The notes below the pieces were generated by a model. It saw nothing but the letters and a program-made list of their open reading frames with translations. It had not been told where the DNA came from and ran no database searches. Positions 1 to 10,994 of a DNA stretch of 42,549 bases are shown here, in pieces (positions within the stretch are counted from its first letter, which is position 1; every line of letters starts with the position of its first letter). The position numbers were made by a program, and so were the translations under genes. The stretch lies in the NCBI GenBank assembly GCA_015501055.1, contig JADNYV010000296.1, positions 1 to 42,549 on the forward strand, in the 5' to 3' direction. This stretch comes from Mucidula mucida. Its lineage: Eukaryota > Basidiomycota > Agaricomycetes > Agaricales > Physalacriaceae.

Positions 1-2177
1 GGAGGAACCGATATGTCCTCATCGATATCTGATTCAGCGGGTGGAGAACGTGACGCCTGAGGTGCCGGCGGAGAACGTGTCGTCTGTGGCGGCCTCGATG
101 CTGCAGGTACCGGCGGCGGGCTCGGTATCTCTTCGTCCTCAATAGTATGACGTCCATCATCGCTCTCACGTACGAGATCCAAATCTTCGCCGACTAAAGC
201 TCCCGAATCTTCCGCGTCCTCTGAGATCCCACTTGGTTTATGGTCTAAAAAGACAGCAAAGAGAGAATCAATATTTGTTTTACACAGCGACAATACGGAA
301 ACCGAAACAAAAGAAAGACACGAAGCTTTGAAAGAATGGGGGAAAATGAAACTAATATTCACCATCTTTGCTCATCTGGCGCGGCGGGGGAATAGGTCGC
401 GACTCCTCTAGCGATGCATCCATAGACGCCTTCCTTTTCTCGAAGGATTGTACCGACGAGATGCTCGAGCGTTTCTGTGGGATCGTGGGCGATGTCGTGG
501 GGGATGCAATCCTGGGCTCCTCCGAAATTGACACGTTTGACGAGGTGCTCATCTGTCTTTGCACGGATGGAGGCTCGAATGACACGGAACTGGACTGTCG
601 CTGGATGGGAGGAGACGTCTCTGATTCGGCACTGGTCTGTCGCTGCAGGGAAGGTGGCGCAAACGGATTGACACCACCCATTCTGGCCATCCGTTCGGCG
701 ATATGCTTCTTCTTGACCTCTTCATCCTCCTCGTCGTCCACGACAACGTCGCTGGATCCCGATTCCTTGTTACCGGTAGGCGGCTCATTAATTTTTTGCG
801 TCTCCTCGCTCTCAGGTTCCTCGGTAACGGGTACGTCTTTCTTCAATACCTCGGCTGCTTCTGGAATTGCAGCGGGAGTAGAGTCATGGACTGGAGGTAG
901 TGGTGAGGGTAGAGGCGGCGAATCGTCGTGTATAGGTGAAGGAGGGGTTGGCGAATCATCTCTATTATACGGAACCTCTGTCACATCCGCCTCCTCTGCC
1001 TGGGGAGACGTCGGTAGGGCTTCGATCGCAGGCTGCGCACGAGATTCGCCAACTTCAGCCGTCACGATATCCATGCTCATGCGCTTTTGAGCCTCATCGA
1101 TGGTGGGTTCCAGCTCGTCGGATTTGAGTTCAGGAGGAGCGATTTCGTCGTTGACAGCTGCTCTTTCTTCGACCGTAGGGGGAGCAGGAGACTTGGCTGC
1201 TTTACGACGAGGTGGTGCAGCGCGACGGGGCGCAGCAGGGACAGGCATGCTATTCGGAGAACGAGAAGGGATAGATGGAGAGGTGTCAGTACCAAGGGAA
1301 TCGGTACTCTTGTTGGCGCTGGGAACGGGGACAGGAGCAGCCGCTGGGAAGTAGTCTGATAATACGTCAGAATAGCCGATGTATACGCAATAAATGGACT
1401 AACCAGACTTGGTTTCAGCTTGCGAGTCGGGGCTTTTGGCGGCCTCGGCAGGTTCAGGAGACTCTGCTGAGGCTGTGAGCAAGGATATAGCGAGTATTCG
1501 AAGAACATACCATCAGCATCCTTGGGTGCAGCCTCAGCAGCAGGCGTAGGCTTTGGTGTAGGCTTCCGACCAAATACAGGCGGACCCATACCGACACGAG
1601 CACCACCAAGTCGAGCCATGCGAGCAGCCAAAGCCGCGCGTCGCTGGCGTTCCTCCTCCTCAGGATCGGCTTCTCCTGCTTCTTGCTCAGCCTGTTCCTC
1701 GACCTCAACCTCAGCACTAGGTGCAGCATCAGTAACACTGGGCTCCTCCAAGGGGATCTCCACCGATTTCTTGGGCGCGGGTACAGGCTCATCTTCTTCT
1801 ACAGGCGGCGACGCGACAGGAGGAGGCGGCTTCCACTTGGGCCTCTCTACAGCCGGCTTGGGCGATATCGGCGGCGGCGCAGGTGCACCAAATCCGCCAC
1901 GCCCTTGCAGCGCGGCCATGCGCTCCTTGAGACTGCCCGCCTTGCCGATGCTCTCCTTCGCATCCGATGCCGACAATCCGGCCGCCTTTTTCTCCTCGGC
2001 CGTAGGTGCGGCTGCTTGCTGAGTGGGCGACGGCGGGCGCGGCTTCCATTGCAGATTGCCTGGCTTGGGGCGAGGCGCCGGCGCTGGTCCAGGTGTCGCC
2101 GACGCGGCGTTGGGCTTTTCGAATGCGGCGATCCGGTCGCGCAGTGAGCCAATCTTTTTCGGCGGGGGATCAGACAT
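1..2177 (-). CDS. Bbc1/Mti1-like (or Aim21-like) cortical actin patch protein, N-terminal part
   Basis: Four exons are readable on the minus strand: about 2177-1511, 1472-1404, 1355-363 and 244 to beyond the window edge. All junctions are GT-AG and phase-consistent. The protein opens with MSDPPPKKIGSLRDRIAAFE and carries repeated short amphipathic motifs in a Pro/Ala/Glu-rich disordered chain: SLKERMAALQGRG, RRAALAARMARLGGARVG and KKKHIAERMARMGG. This layout resembles basidiomycete proteins annotated as myosin-tail-interacting Mti1/Bbc1 or Aim21, which act with type I myosin at endocytic actin patches. No SH3 domain is inside the window; if the assignment is right, one would be expected in the exons beyond position 1. 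The start at 2177 is the first ATG and fits the motif. The family call is from recognition of motif style and is moderate; the coding call is strong. Long open frames on the plus strand here are compositional shadows. Confidence 0.6.
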
Positions 2178-2390
2178 CGTCGTCGCTGGTAGTCGTAGTC
2201 GTAAGGATAGATGGATGACGACACGAGGCCCGATTTCTCACGGCGCGTGACAGCTCATTGTTACAGTAGTCCCGGCGGCACGCTGCTTATCGTAAAAACA
2301 CTGAGAGCGCTCCGTAGCTTTAAGCTTACATTCTACCCAGTTTAACGTTGGGCCTCAGACCTCCGCACAAAAACATTGACGATTGACCCA

Positions 2391-2471
2391 TGTCGGTAAC
2401 TGGAATCGAACCAGTGGCTCCTCGGAGATATGGACCACAACGAGGTGATTTAACCCCTAATCGATACCGAC
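2391..2471 (-). tRNA. tRNA-His: tRNA-His (GTG) with a 9-nt intron
   Basis: Reading the minus strand, the acceptor stem GTCGGTA pairs with TACCGAC and is followed by discriminator A. The D stem is GATT/AATC. The anticodon stem CCTCG/CGAGG encloses TTGTGG, then nine extra bases, then C. The T arm is ACTGG-TTCGATT-CCAGT. The anticodon GTG preceded by T33 and followed by G37 is the usual eukaryotic tRNA-His loop. The extra nine bases lie right after position 37, the standard place for nuclear tRNA introns. CCA is not encoded. A T5 run downstream on the minus strand (plus 2369-2373) is a plausible Pol III terminator. Mature length would be 72 nt before addition of G-1 and CCA. Confidence 0.9.
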
Positions 2472-3443
2472 TTCAATGTTAAGGTCACGCTACAGTCTAC
2501 AATACAATAGAGAGTGGGGCGGGGTAACTTTTAATTAGCTAAGTAATGTTACTTAAGCAGACCGTGTGATTTCCCCGGTAATCCTCTAACCCGTGCTGCC
2601 GGTTCGCGGGAATTCCCACCACGTGCCTCCATTGTCGCCGCGCCGGCCCGATTCGAGTCATTTTGCCTCTGCCCACTGTTCTGCCCGGTTGGCCACTGGC
2701 TCTTTGCACTCCCTGTGCTGCCAAGTTCTTTGGTATGTCCTTGATCTCTATTATTTGGATTTTTCTCTGATATTTTCATAGTTTCTGCCTTCATTTCTGT
2801 CTCTCTGCTGTTGTTTTGCATGTTTTTTCTCATTTTTCTCATTTTCTGCAGGCTGCTAACTACCATTTCAGGTGTCCCTATACATATCTCATCCCTCTTT
2901 AGTGGTTCTTGAGAAACACCAGCTCACTTTGTTGCTTCTTTGGTGCTACTAAGCGTGCTGTCCTCTGAGTTCCGGTATCCAAGACGTCTCCATCCGTGAA
3001 GTCTCCCCCTGGCCAGTTCAAATCCTACTTTTGGGTAGCAATACTGTTTGCCGGTTGACCAGAGTCCTCTCACCTGGGGTAGTATTCAGGGAGATTGGTG
3101 TGGCTGTGCTTTTGAGCGTGTAAGTTCCCCACCGTTGACGCTCCAGTACTGTTGCTGCACATACATCATATTTGGCCCGTGATACAATACGAGGGTGGCC
3201 AGCAGTGGTAGTCCATTTTGGCGACTTGGTGCCTTGAGTGTTGGTATGTGTTGACCTGTTCCACTGCCATAGTTAGTGCTCAGTCCGTGTCGGCGTGCAT
3301 GTGCTGGGCGCGAGTAGCTTTTCTCTCCCACGTTGCCTGTGAGATCTTTGTACAATGTATGTTTAGTTATTTTCTCTTGAGATTTCATAATTGTAACTGT
3401 TTTATTCAGGCCTCCACAAACACCAACAGGTGAAAATCATCAG

Positions 3444-6400
3444 ATGGACTGGAGTCCTCAGACGCCGGAACGTGACCGAGCTACTGCTGAGCGTGAACGC
3501 CAGTGTCTCGCACGTGAAGGTCAAATGACTTCTCCCTCTCAGCGACGGCGTAATCATCCTCCTCAAAGACTGAATGACGATGTTCCTTTGCCGTGTTTTG
3601 AAATTCCTCCTGCTACCCATATTCCTGATAATCTGAATGCTCCACGTCAATTCCCCCTACCTGCACGCATGGCAGCTGGAATGAGATTACCTTCACCACC
3701 ACGTCGTGGACGTCCACCTATAGCTAATCCTCCACCAGAGCAGGCTCCACGTACACGTAGACGTGGTCGTCCTCCACGCCAACCACGTGCCGCAACTCCA
3801 CCTCCACCTCCGCGTTCACGGTCTCCTTCTCCACCACCGCGTCCACCTTTACCACGTGGTCTTTGTGAGCATCATGAACCAGTCCAAATACATGATGCTG
3901 GACGCATTCGAGATCTTACATGTCCTGAATGTGGTGCTTTTCACTTTCCTGATGAGAAACTCAGTGGCTCTTCCCGATCCCAACCACGATTTGGCATGTG
4001 TTGTTTAGATGGTCAGGTTTACTTGCCCATCCTGCCAAAAGTTCCCCGTCTTTTAAGCGAGCTGCTTATGGGTGTTCATTCACGATCCAACACGTTCAAC
4101 AGAAATATTTGTCAATATAATGCAGCTTTTGCTTTTACGTCTTTGGGGGCCAAAATCAATTGTTCTGTCTTAAATGGCACTGGACCTTATGCTTTTAGAG
4201 TTTCAGGCGAATTAACACACCGTATGGGTGCACTACTTCCCGAACCAGGCCAAACTCACTCTTATGCTCAACTCTACATTCATGACCCTGCTGTTGCTTT
4301 GGGTATACGTCAGAACACAAACCCGAATCTTGATCCCATCATCATGACAGACCTCCAGGTGATGTTGAACGACTGCAGTCCATATGTCCCTCTTTATAAG
4401 CAAGCTTTCCTAATCATGCGCGAACGGCCACCCGAGGAATAAACCAATATAGGTGTTCGCCTTCACCTATCGGAGGGTGCCAATCAGCGACGTTATAATC
4501 TACCAACTGCAGGCGAGATCGCTGCTGTGATTCCTGGAGATGACAACATAAAAACAGACCGAGATATCGTTTTGCGCATGCAAGGAGGTGGACTTCATCA
4601 AATCAGTCAACTTAATCCAATGTATTCCCCTCTCCATTATGTGCTTCTTTTTCCCAAAGGAGACTTAGGTTGGGGTCCGGATTTGAAGCTACGAACTACT
4701 GAGCGTAGTGCACGAGCATCTCAAACACGGTTGACGCAGGCAATGTACACTGCTTATCGTATTCATCCACGTATCGGCGATCAAGATCGAGCACTTTTTT
4801 TGGCAAGACATCTGTTTCAGCAGTACGTTGTTGACGCATGGGCTTCGACCGAGCAGAACCGTCTCAACTGGGTTCGTAATAACCAGTCGACAATTCGCTC
4901 CGAGTTGTATAACGGCGTGGCAGACGCTTTACACAATGGAGATGCCGATATGGCACAGACTGGCAAGGTCACCGTTCTACCCTCATCACACTCTGGCAGT
5001 CCACGTGCTATGCATCAGCTCTACCAGGACTCTATGGCGATCTGTCGGGCATATCAAAAGCCTGACATCTTTCTTACCATGACGGCAAACCCCAATTGGC
5101 CTGAAATCCAAGATGCTTTGATGAAAGACGATGATGGGAATCCTGTGCAGACAGCAGCAGATCGACCTGATATTGTTGCACGTGTCTTCGAGATCAAAAA
5201 GAACGCTCTTCTCAAAGAAGTGCGCGAAGGACTTTTCGGTCCAGTTCGAGCATTGGTTCATACAATCGAGTTTCAAAAGCGCGGCCTTCCTCACATGCAT
5301 CTCCTCATCTTCCTCAGTCCCTCTCATAAAATATGTACACCTGCAGATGCAGATCGTTTATGTTGCGCTCAGATTCCGGACAAGGATTTGAATCCTGTGC
5401 TATACAATGTGTGACGACTTGCATGAAACATGGACCATGTGACCATCGCTGCAAACCGGAGGGAGCTACTGCATGCAAAAGAACTATCCAAAGGACTTTT
5501 GCGAAGTTACTACTTTTAGTGGTGATGGCTATCCCAAGTTGAAGTGTCCACGCAATGGTCCTACTTTCGAAGGTCCCGTCAGGAATGGCGTCTCCTATAC
5601 CTACACCAATCGCGATATCGTGCCATATAATCCCTATCTCCTTTGTCGCTATAGATGTCACATTAACGTGGAGGCATGCGTTTCTGTGGTGAAGTACATT
5701 CACAAGTACATCTACAAGGGCCACGACGTACTACGCTGGAGCTTAGCTCAAACCAAGATGCAACGAAATTAAAGAGTACTTGGACTCCCGCTATGTGTCC
5801 GCCTGTGAAGCGTGCTGGAGAACATTCGAATTTGATATGCATAAAGAGGAACCCAATATCTATCGATTGGCTGTGCATCTACCCGGAGAGCAACGAATTT
5901 ACTTCGAGGAGGATGAATCTCCTGCAGCAGTTATTGAACGTGCTTCAGCTAAGGATACCACTTTAACAGGCTACTTTAGCTGAACGCAAGTGCACTGGGT
6001 CCTGATGCATCTAAATACACGTATAGGATATTCCTCAGCATTTTGTTTGGAACAAACGGCAAAAAGTATGGACAGCACGCCAACGGTCTGGCACAGCGAT
6101 GGGTACCATTGGCCGCATGTATCAGGCATCTCCCACATCAGGGAACGCTTCTATCTAGATTGCTGTTAACAGTAGTCAAAGGAGCCACCAGCTTTCAAAT
6201 CTAGCACAGTTCATGGTACCCGTCATCCTACATTCAAAGCAGCATGTGCAGCATTGGGACTTTTGGAGGATGATCGCGAGTGGATTCAATGCTTAGAGGA
6301 AGCATCTGTCATGTCAACTGGCTTTGTTTTACGAGCGCTTTTCGTATCCATGCTACTCAACTGCACCATTACAAAACCTGATGAATTGTGGATTCGCTTT

Positions 6401-8122
6401 CGTCACCATATCTGCGATGATCTTCAGCGTACATTGACGCGCATGGGAATTCTCAATGCGTCAGAGGATACAGTTTACGACTATGGCCTTTGGTTATTAA
6501 ATGGACGCTGTATCAACATCAAAGGAAAAGATCTTACCCACTTTGGCCTTCCACTTCCTCAGCAAAATTGGGGCGAACGTGTTCCTAATCCCCTCATTGC
6601 TGCTCAACGCAATTACGATGTTCCTACACTCCAAGCAGAAGTAGCTGCTAATCAGGCCAGCTTCAATCCTGAACAATGCATCGTCTTCGATAAAGTTATG
6701 CAGTCAGTCACTCAGAAACAAGGAAAATCATTCTTTGTGCATAGTGGCGGCGGTGGTGGAAAAACCTTTGTCTGCAATACCATCGCCAGTGCTGTTCGTG
6801 CCAATCTCTCTATTGCGTTATGTACCGCTTCTACAGGCATCGCTTCTCTGTTGCTTCATGGTGGCTCAACTGGACATCTGCACTACAAAATTCCCATTCC
6901 TATCTTCGAGGACTCATTCTGTGATATTGGACATCATACAGATACTGCCAAACTTCTATTGGAGGTCGATCTTATCATTTGGGATGAGATTCCAATGCAG
7001 CATTGTTGGGGCATAGAGGCAGTAGAGCGGACTTTGTGTCGTCTTCGAGCAAATCTTAATCCGGAAAACCCGAACAAGCTGTGGGGTGGCATTACAACTC
7101 TATTCGGAGGTTTGTCCTTTTCTTTACCTTTTCAAATGTCAATTCTAACATTATATATAGGTGATTTTTGACAAACACTCCCAGTTATTCCTAAAGGGAG
7201 CCGTGAAGATGTTGTTGGAGCTTCTCTCTGTCGATCCCCTCTGTGGAGCACAATCAAAATCGTCCATCTCACTCAAAATATGCGTCTGGAGAATGCAGAC
7301 CCTGCAAACGCTGCTTTTGCCCATTGGCTTCTTGACGTTGGCTGTGGAAAGGATGTCGATGCAAGCACACAAACTATAGAGCTTCCACCATCTATGCGCC
7401 TTGACACCAATTCCGTTGAAGGTCTTATTAACTATGTCTATCCTGCTATTGATTCACATCATTGGCGGGAGAACGACTTCTTCCTTAACCGATCCATTTT
7501 ATGCGCCAAGAATGACGACGTTCGCAAAATGAATACGAATATTCTGGCAAAGTTTCCTGGAGAAGTGCGGACCTACTTTGCATCCAACCGAGTTTTGGAG
7601 GACGAAAACACTATGCACTACCCTCCCGAAGTACTGGCCAGCTTTACTACTGCCGCTATTTCAGATTCCGAGTTAGTGCTGAAGAAGGGTGCTCCATTAA
7701 TGTTGTTGGTGAATTTGGCACCAGCGGATGGACTCTGCAACGGAACCCGCATGCGTCTTTTGGATATGGGACATTGTGTTCTCAAGTGCCAGATCATGGG
7801 TGGCAAGCACAACGGCAATATTGTTCTCATTCCACGCATCAATAACATTCCCAAGGAGGTTGAATGTCCTATTCCTTTCATGCGTCACCAGTTTCCAGTT
7901 CGATTGGCATTTGCTATGACGATCAACAAGTCGCAAGGACAATCAGTTCAACATATTGGGTTGGATCTGCGGACTCCGGTGTTCTCTCATGGACAGTTGT
8001 ATGTAGCATTGAGTCAATGCACATCAGCAGGTCGTATCAAAGTTCTCTTCCCCAAGAATCAGGAAGCTGATACTGTAGTGTTTCGACCGCAAATTCACAT
8101 AACGGGTCATGGGGGTCCTTGA
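3444..8122 (+). pseudogene. Helitron RepHel: HUH replication initiator plus PIF1-like helicase, broken
   Basis: The open segments line up as one Helitron transposase. A basic, Pro-rich N-terminus (3444-4442) carries a Cys pair (CPECGAFHFPDEKL). The Rep domain (about 4527-5990) has FLTMTANPNWPEIQ, the HUH motif GLPHMHLLIFL and the tyrosine motif VVKYIHKYIYKGHD. The helicase (6254-8122) has Walker A SGGGGGKTF, Walker B LIIWDEIP and the C-terminal segment FAMTINKSQGQSVQHIGLD with YVALSQCTS. Breaks seen include a TAA at 4440, single-base frame shifts near 5410, 5475, 5740 and 5990-6250, and a TGA at 7169-7171 where the PIF1 family usually has the Arg of GDFRQ. A GT-AG interval at 7110-7160 with a CTAAC branch-like site restores the frame between GG and DF, so an intron is likely. 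No intact transposase can be made from this copy as it stands. Confidence 0.9.
7110..7160 (+). other. Likely 51-nt intron inside the Helitron helicase
   Basis: The coding frame reads FGG up to 7109, then GTTTGT, and ends TTCTAAC...TATATAG at 7160. After removal the frame continues G-D-F, the start of the conserved GDFRQ motif of PIF1-like helicases. The interval itself is T-rich and not helicase-like. Confidence 0.65.
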
Positions 8123-8284
8123 AGTGAAGCTATATATACATCATAACGGGTCACGGACCACTTTGGTCAGGCACGAGCCTCCAAATAAGGAAATTTCAGG
8201 TCCCGCTATAAGCGGAACTGTCCAAAAAAGGTAATTTAAGGGTCTGTGAAGCTGTTCGCTGTAACTTCAGACCATAATGGGTCA
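8098..8284 (+). repeat. Three subterminal CATAAYGGGTCA repeats at the Helitron 3' side
   Basis: The 12-mer occurs at 8098-8109, 8142-8153 and 8273-8284 (the third copy has T for C). They overlap the stop region and the first 160 bases after the helicase. Between them, GTAACTTCA (8261-8269) pairs with TGAAGTTAC (8292-8300), giving a possible hairpin. Short repeated subterminal motifs near Helitron ends could bind the Rep protein, but that role is inference. Confidence 0.6.
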
Positions 8285-8409
8285 CAGGCTGTGAAGTTAC
8301 GGTCGAAACGCTACAGTAATCTTAGAACTAATAATATTGTGTATCCAGAAGTATTACGAGGCTTAGTATAAAAAATATCTTATTCACTGTTTGACGAAAA
8401 AAAGCGGGT

Positions 8410-8425
8410 TTGGGGCGCGCCCCAA
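8410..8425. repeat. 16-bp perfect palindrome, candidate Helitron 3' hairpin
   Basis: TTGGGGCGCGCCCCAA is its own reverse complement. It is GC-rich in an AT-rich surround and sits about 290 bp after the helicase stop, with CTGG four bases further on. A short hairpin just before CTRR is the standard Helitron 3' signature. Confidence 0.5.
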
Positions 8426-8433
8426 CAAGCTGG

Positions 8434-8778
8434 AATGACTGCCGGAGGCAGGATTGTAAGCTTGTATACTACAGGCAGCTTCCTTCCCGCAAAAAATCAA
8501 ACGACTCCAGTCAAGAACCAGAAAGATACAGTATATACCTCTTTGTTGTCCGTTTTAAAAAACCAGACTCCTTCTTGAAGTAAAAAGAGTCTTTAGTAGG
8601 TGACTTGACAATGTCGTGGGTGGCGTATTTAACCAGAAGACTTCCGCATGTACATGTCTTGGAGCTTCAAGACGAACTCTTTCAGTCACTTCTATGTAGA
8701 AGGACAAGACACGGCACACCACTTGGCATCAACAGAACCTACATCACAAAACCCAACTAAAGCATCCATCCAAATACA
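8434..8778. other. No recognisable gene
   Basis: The stretch between the candidate Helitron end and the short exon pair at 8779-8975 shows no supported reading frame on either strand. It has T/A-rich segments and no obvious repeat. Confidence 0.5.
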
Positions 8779-8975
8779 TCAGGTTCCTAGAACGAGCTTG
8801 ATGAGGGTCTTGGTATGAGCGGAATCCGGACGTATGAGGTGTTTACCATCATCAGTAATGGCAAGGCAAAGCACAATCTGTTTGCGGTCCGTGGCCACAA
8901 GACCTAGAGAATCCAGTCGACATCCTTCTTTCCGTTGAGACACTCACCATAGTTACACGCCCAGAAATATTGACC
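8779..8975 (-). CDS. Short two-exon coding remnant, unknown; possible new 3' end of the F-box gene beside it
   Basis: On the minus strand an exon reading VGQYFWACNY ends at 8948. A 44-nt intron with donor GTGAGT and acceptor CTCTAG (8947-8904) follows. The next exon, 8903-8779, reads LVATDRKQIVLCLAITDDGK and runs to a TGA at 8779. The splice signals are good and the frame is kept. It directly follows the truncated F-box gene on the same strand but does not match the C-terminal half of the other three F-box paralogs. It may be a chance extension, a captured exon or an unrelated gene fragment. I do not recognise the sequence. Confidence 0.3.
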
Positions 8976-8984
8976 TACCCAGTT

Positions 8985-10166
8985 TAATCTTTCGGTTGAT
9001 TTACCAACTTATGAGCTCTAAGTGTTTCACGAGCCCCACTCGCCTCCAACTCATCTTCCCATCCGTCCGCCATCAAGCGCGCAACAACGCTATGAGATCA
9101 ATGTCAATTCAGATCGGAACGGAGAGACGCAAACAGTACCTCTCAAATCGTCGACGGCGAAGAGAAGCCAGCACGACTTCAATCAAACGCGGGTGAGCAT
9201 CCATCCTAGCAGAGGCACGACGAGTATGCACTCACAGCCAACAAAACTCTCTTCTCCTCCATCTTCCTCTCCACCAACCTCTTACCGCTATACGATCCAT
9301 ATTGTATCCCAGCGCCGCGGGTTTCCCCCACAAACCTCTCATATGATGCCTGATGAATGCGCGTAGCTGCCCATCCGTGCAAGTCAATCAGTGCAACAAA
9401 AGACGACACAGTACTATACATACAGCCATAAAGTTTAACCCGTGGAAGGAGATTGTTCAACATGACTGCATCGAGCCTATCTTCAACCCTTAGATAAAGC
9501 TCATTCTCATGCGCCATGCTGCGAATATGCAATGAGTCACAGAAGAAGAAGAAGAAGAAGAAGAAGAAGAAGAAGAGGAAGACGAAGAAGAAAACAGCAC
9601 ATACATATCCCCCTTCTCAAAACACGTCTTGCAGAGCCTCATACGCAATTCCCACATAATAAACTTCGTCGGCGTCTTCAGACAACTCTAAAAACAATCA
9701 GATTCACAGTAGCCACCTGACTTGTAAGCGAGAACGTACATGACAATGCGCATCAAACAACAAACTCGCATATCGCGGCTCACTCAAACCCTCAATAATC
9801 GGGGGAAGCCCCGGCTCCATCCCCAGTCGGGCGCTCTTCCACACCCCACTCGACGACTCCCTACTCATCAGCAACGCGCGCAAGTCTTTCGTTGTCCGAC
9901 TCAAGCGGAGGAGTTCCAGCGGTTCCACATATGAGAAGATCTAGTGGACAAGCCTTTGATTCAGTAACAAGAGCGCTGGGGGATGCCAGTGAATGCGAAC
10001 GCACCGCCAATACCACATCAAGCGGAGCCTCCTTGAGGAACCCCAGTTTACCGGTCTTCTTGGTCGTTTTGACGCGTTTCCTTGGAGTACAGTCGTCGTC
10101 GATCTCTGATCTGGAGCGCTTTTTAGATGTAGAAGCTGCGGGATTCGAGCGGCGGCGGGAAGACAT
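8985..10166 (-). pseudogene. F-box protein paralog 1, 3'-truncated and frame-damaged
   Basis: Exon 1 starts at 10166 (MSSRRRSNPAASTSKKRSR, basic and probably nuclear) and ends PLDVVLA. Exon 2 holds the F-box core IFSYVEPLELLRLSRTTKDL followed by LSEPRYASLLFDAHCHV. Exon 3 carries LRMRLCKTCFEKGDMYV. Later exons keep the paralogous segments ASLRRRRFER and ARLMADGWEDELE followed by HKLVNQPK. There the relatives read KELTE or KALTE; this copy shifts frame and stops. The large C-terminal exon with the Cys/His pairs present in the other three paralogs is absent. F-box proteins normally recruit substrates to SCF ubiquitin ligases. Truncation beside the Helitron suggests decay or a rearrangement there. 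A (GAA)n tract at 9540-9577 lies at the exon 3 boundary. Confidence 0.75.
9540..9577 (+). repeat. (AGA)n microsatellite, about 12 units
   Basis: Uninterrupted AGA/GAA triplets run from about 9540 to 9577, followed by imperfect units to about 9595. On the F-box gene's strand this is a TTC/CTT tract at the exon 3-intron boundary, so length changes could disturb splicing or frame there. Confidence 0.9.
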
Positions 10167-10299
10167 GGAGACGGTGGGGGTGTCGAACAAAGGTGAAGTG
10201 AGTGCACTGATCTCAAGCTGAGCAGGAAATCAGGGACGCCTATTTTCCCGAATAGGCGAACAATGAAGGCCAATGTGGACCGCACAGATACTAAATCCG

Positions 10300-10900
10300 G
10301 ACAGAGTCCACATGTGCTACGCTATAAAAATGAAGATGAGGGTCGTCCGCTAACGCACAAGGAATGACGCGCCCTAGAATATTGCCTCATCCTCAGTCAT
10401 CGTTACAAACAGAGAGTTCAGTAGTACTCATACGTTCGGACGAGCAGAACGGTGGCCAGCCCGCATTCAAACAGAGTGCAGCGTCAAAGCACAATCTCAA
10501 TAATGGCAAGTTATTGAGCAGGCGCATGGTATCGACAGCGGAGAGATTAGCGCGGCAGGAGAACGTCGGTGGCACGAACCACATCGTCATGCAAATGCAG
10601 GAATAAGAAAGCATGACCCACTTGAACTCCGATATTGCTTGGCGTCCTGCCCGGGCCGCTAATGCCAACTGTACGCGTATATCATCCCTGGCAGAAAAGT
10701 ATTTAGTACTCAATCGGTACGTTGACCAGAGGGGACAGAATGTCGTCAATCCACAAGTTTGAATGGACCACAGAATCGCCTTCAATCAAGCGCCACTGCT
10801 GTTGAAGCGTGTGATACACGGGGAAGACCACTGAACACGTTCTCAAAATGTTAAATGGTATTTCGGTCTTACAATTGAGTCATCGCGGCTTAAATTCGAG
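10300..10900 (-). pseudogene. Family X remnant downstream of kinase A
   Basis: This stretch, read on the minus strand, is the 3' flank of kinase copy A and aligns in patches with 17.4-18.0 kb. One frame gives TLQQQWRLIEGDSVV and another HAFLFLHLHDDVVRAT, resembling FFFMHLHLVRAVLLCDVIPP at 17.5 kb. No frame stays open across the region, and stops and frame changes separate the matching pieces. I do not recognise the family. The evidence that it was once coding is that the same pieces recur next to each kinase copy. It has no visible start or splice structure. Confidence 0.35.
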
Positions 10901-10994
10901 CAATGTGGGTCAGGACTCGCATCATCACGCCAAAAAGCCGTCGGTCGCCACACTAATGAAGCAACAAGGGGTCAAGCCATACTTGGTACAGTGC

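Larger units (their letters stand above)
2570..8433 (+). mobile_element. Degenerate Helitron (rolling-circle transposon), approximate ends
   Basis: The body contains a Helitron-type RepHel reading (3444-8122). About 0.9 kb of T/C-rich leader without a supported gene precedes it. The left limit near 2570 is only a change in sequence character and I do not see a convincing 5'-TC terminus. On the right, a perfect 16-bp palindrome (8410-8425) is followed four bases later by CTGG (8430-8433), matching the hairpin-then-CTRR pattern of Helitron 3' ends. However, the next base is A rather than the usual T. Three copies of CATAAYGGGTCA lie just inside this end. The coding part is interrupted repeatedly, so the copy is probably non-autonomous. 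The ends are inference; the element identity is well supported. Confidence 0.65.

Noticed and set aside
368..1090. 240-codon open frame on the plus strand, Ser/Gly-rich
   Set aside because: It is antisense to the third exon of the Bbc1/Mti1-like gene, which has matching splice sites and repeated motifs; the plus frame is compositional and starts with TTG.
3015..3050. GTTCAAATCC, T-loop-like, in the Helitron leader
   Set aside because: No surrounding cloverleaf pairing on either strand.
3763..4008. 81-codon frame inside the Helitron N-terminal exon
   Set aside because: Shadow of the Pro-rich N-terminal RepHel frame in another phase.
10364..10606. 80-codon plus-strand frame with basic residues
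   Set aside because: Antisense to an X remnant that recurs elsewhere; the plus frame is not shared with the other copies.
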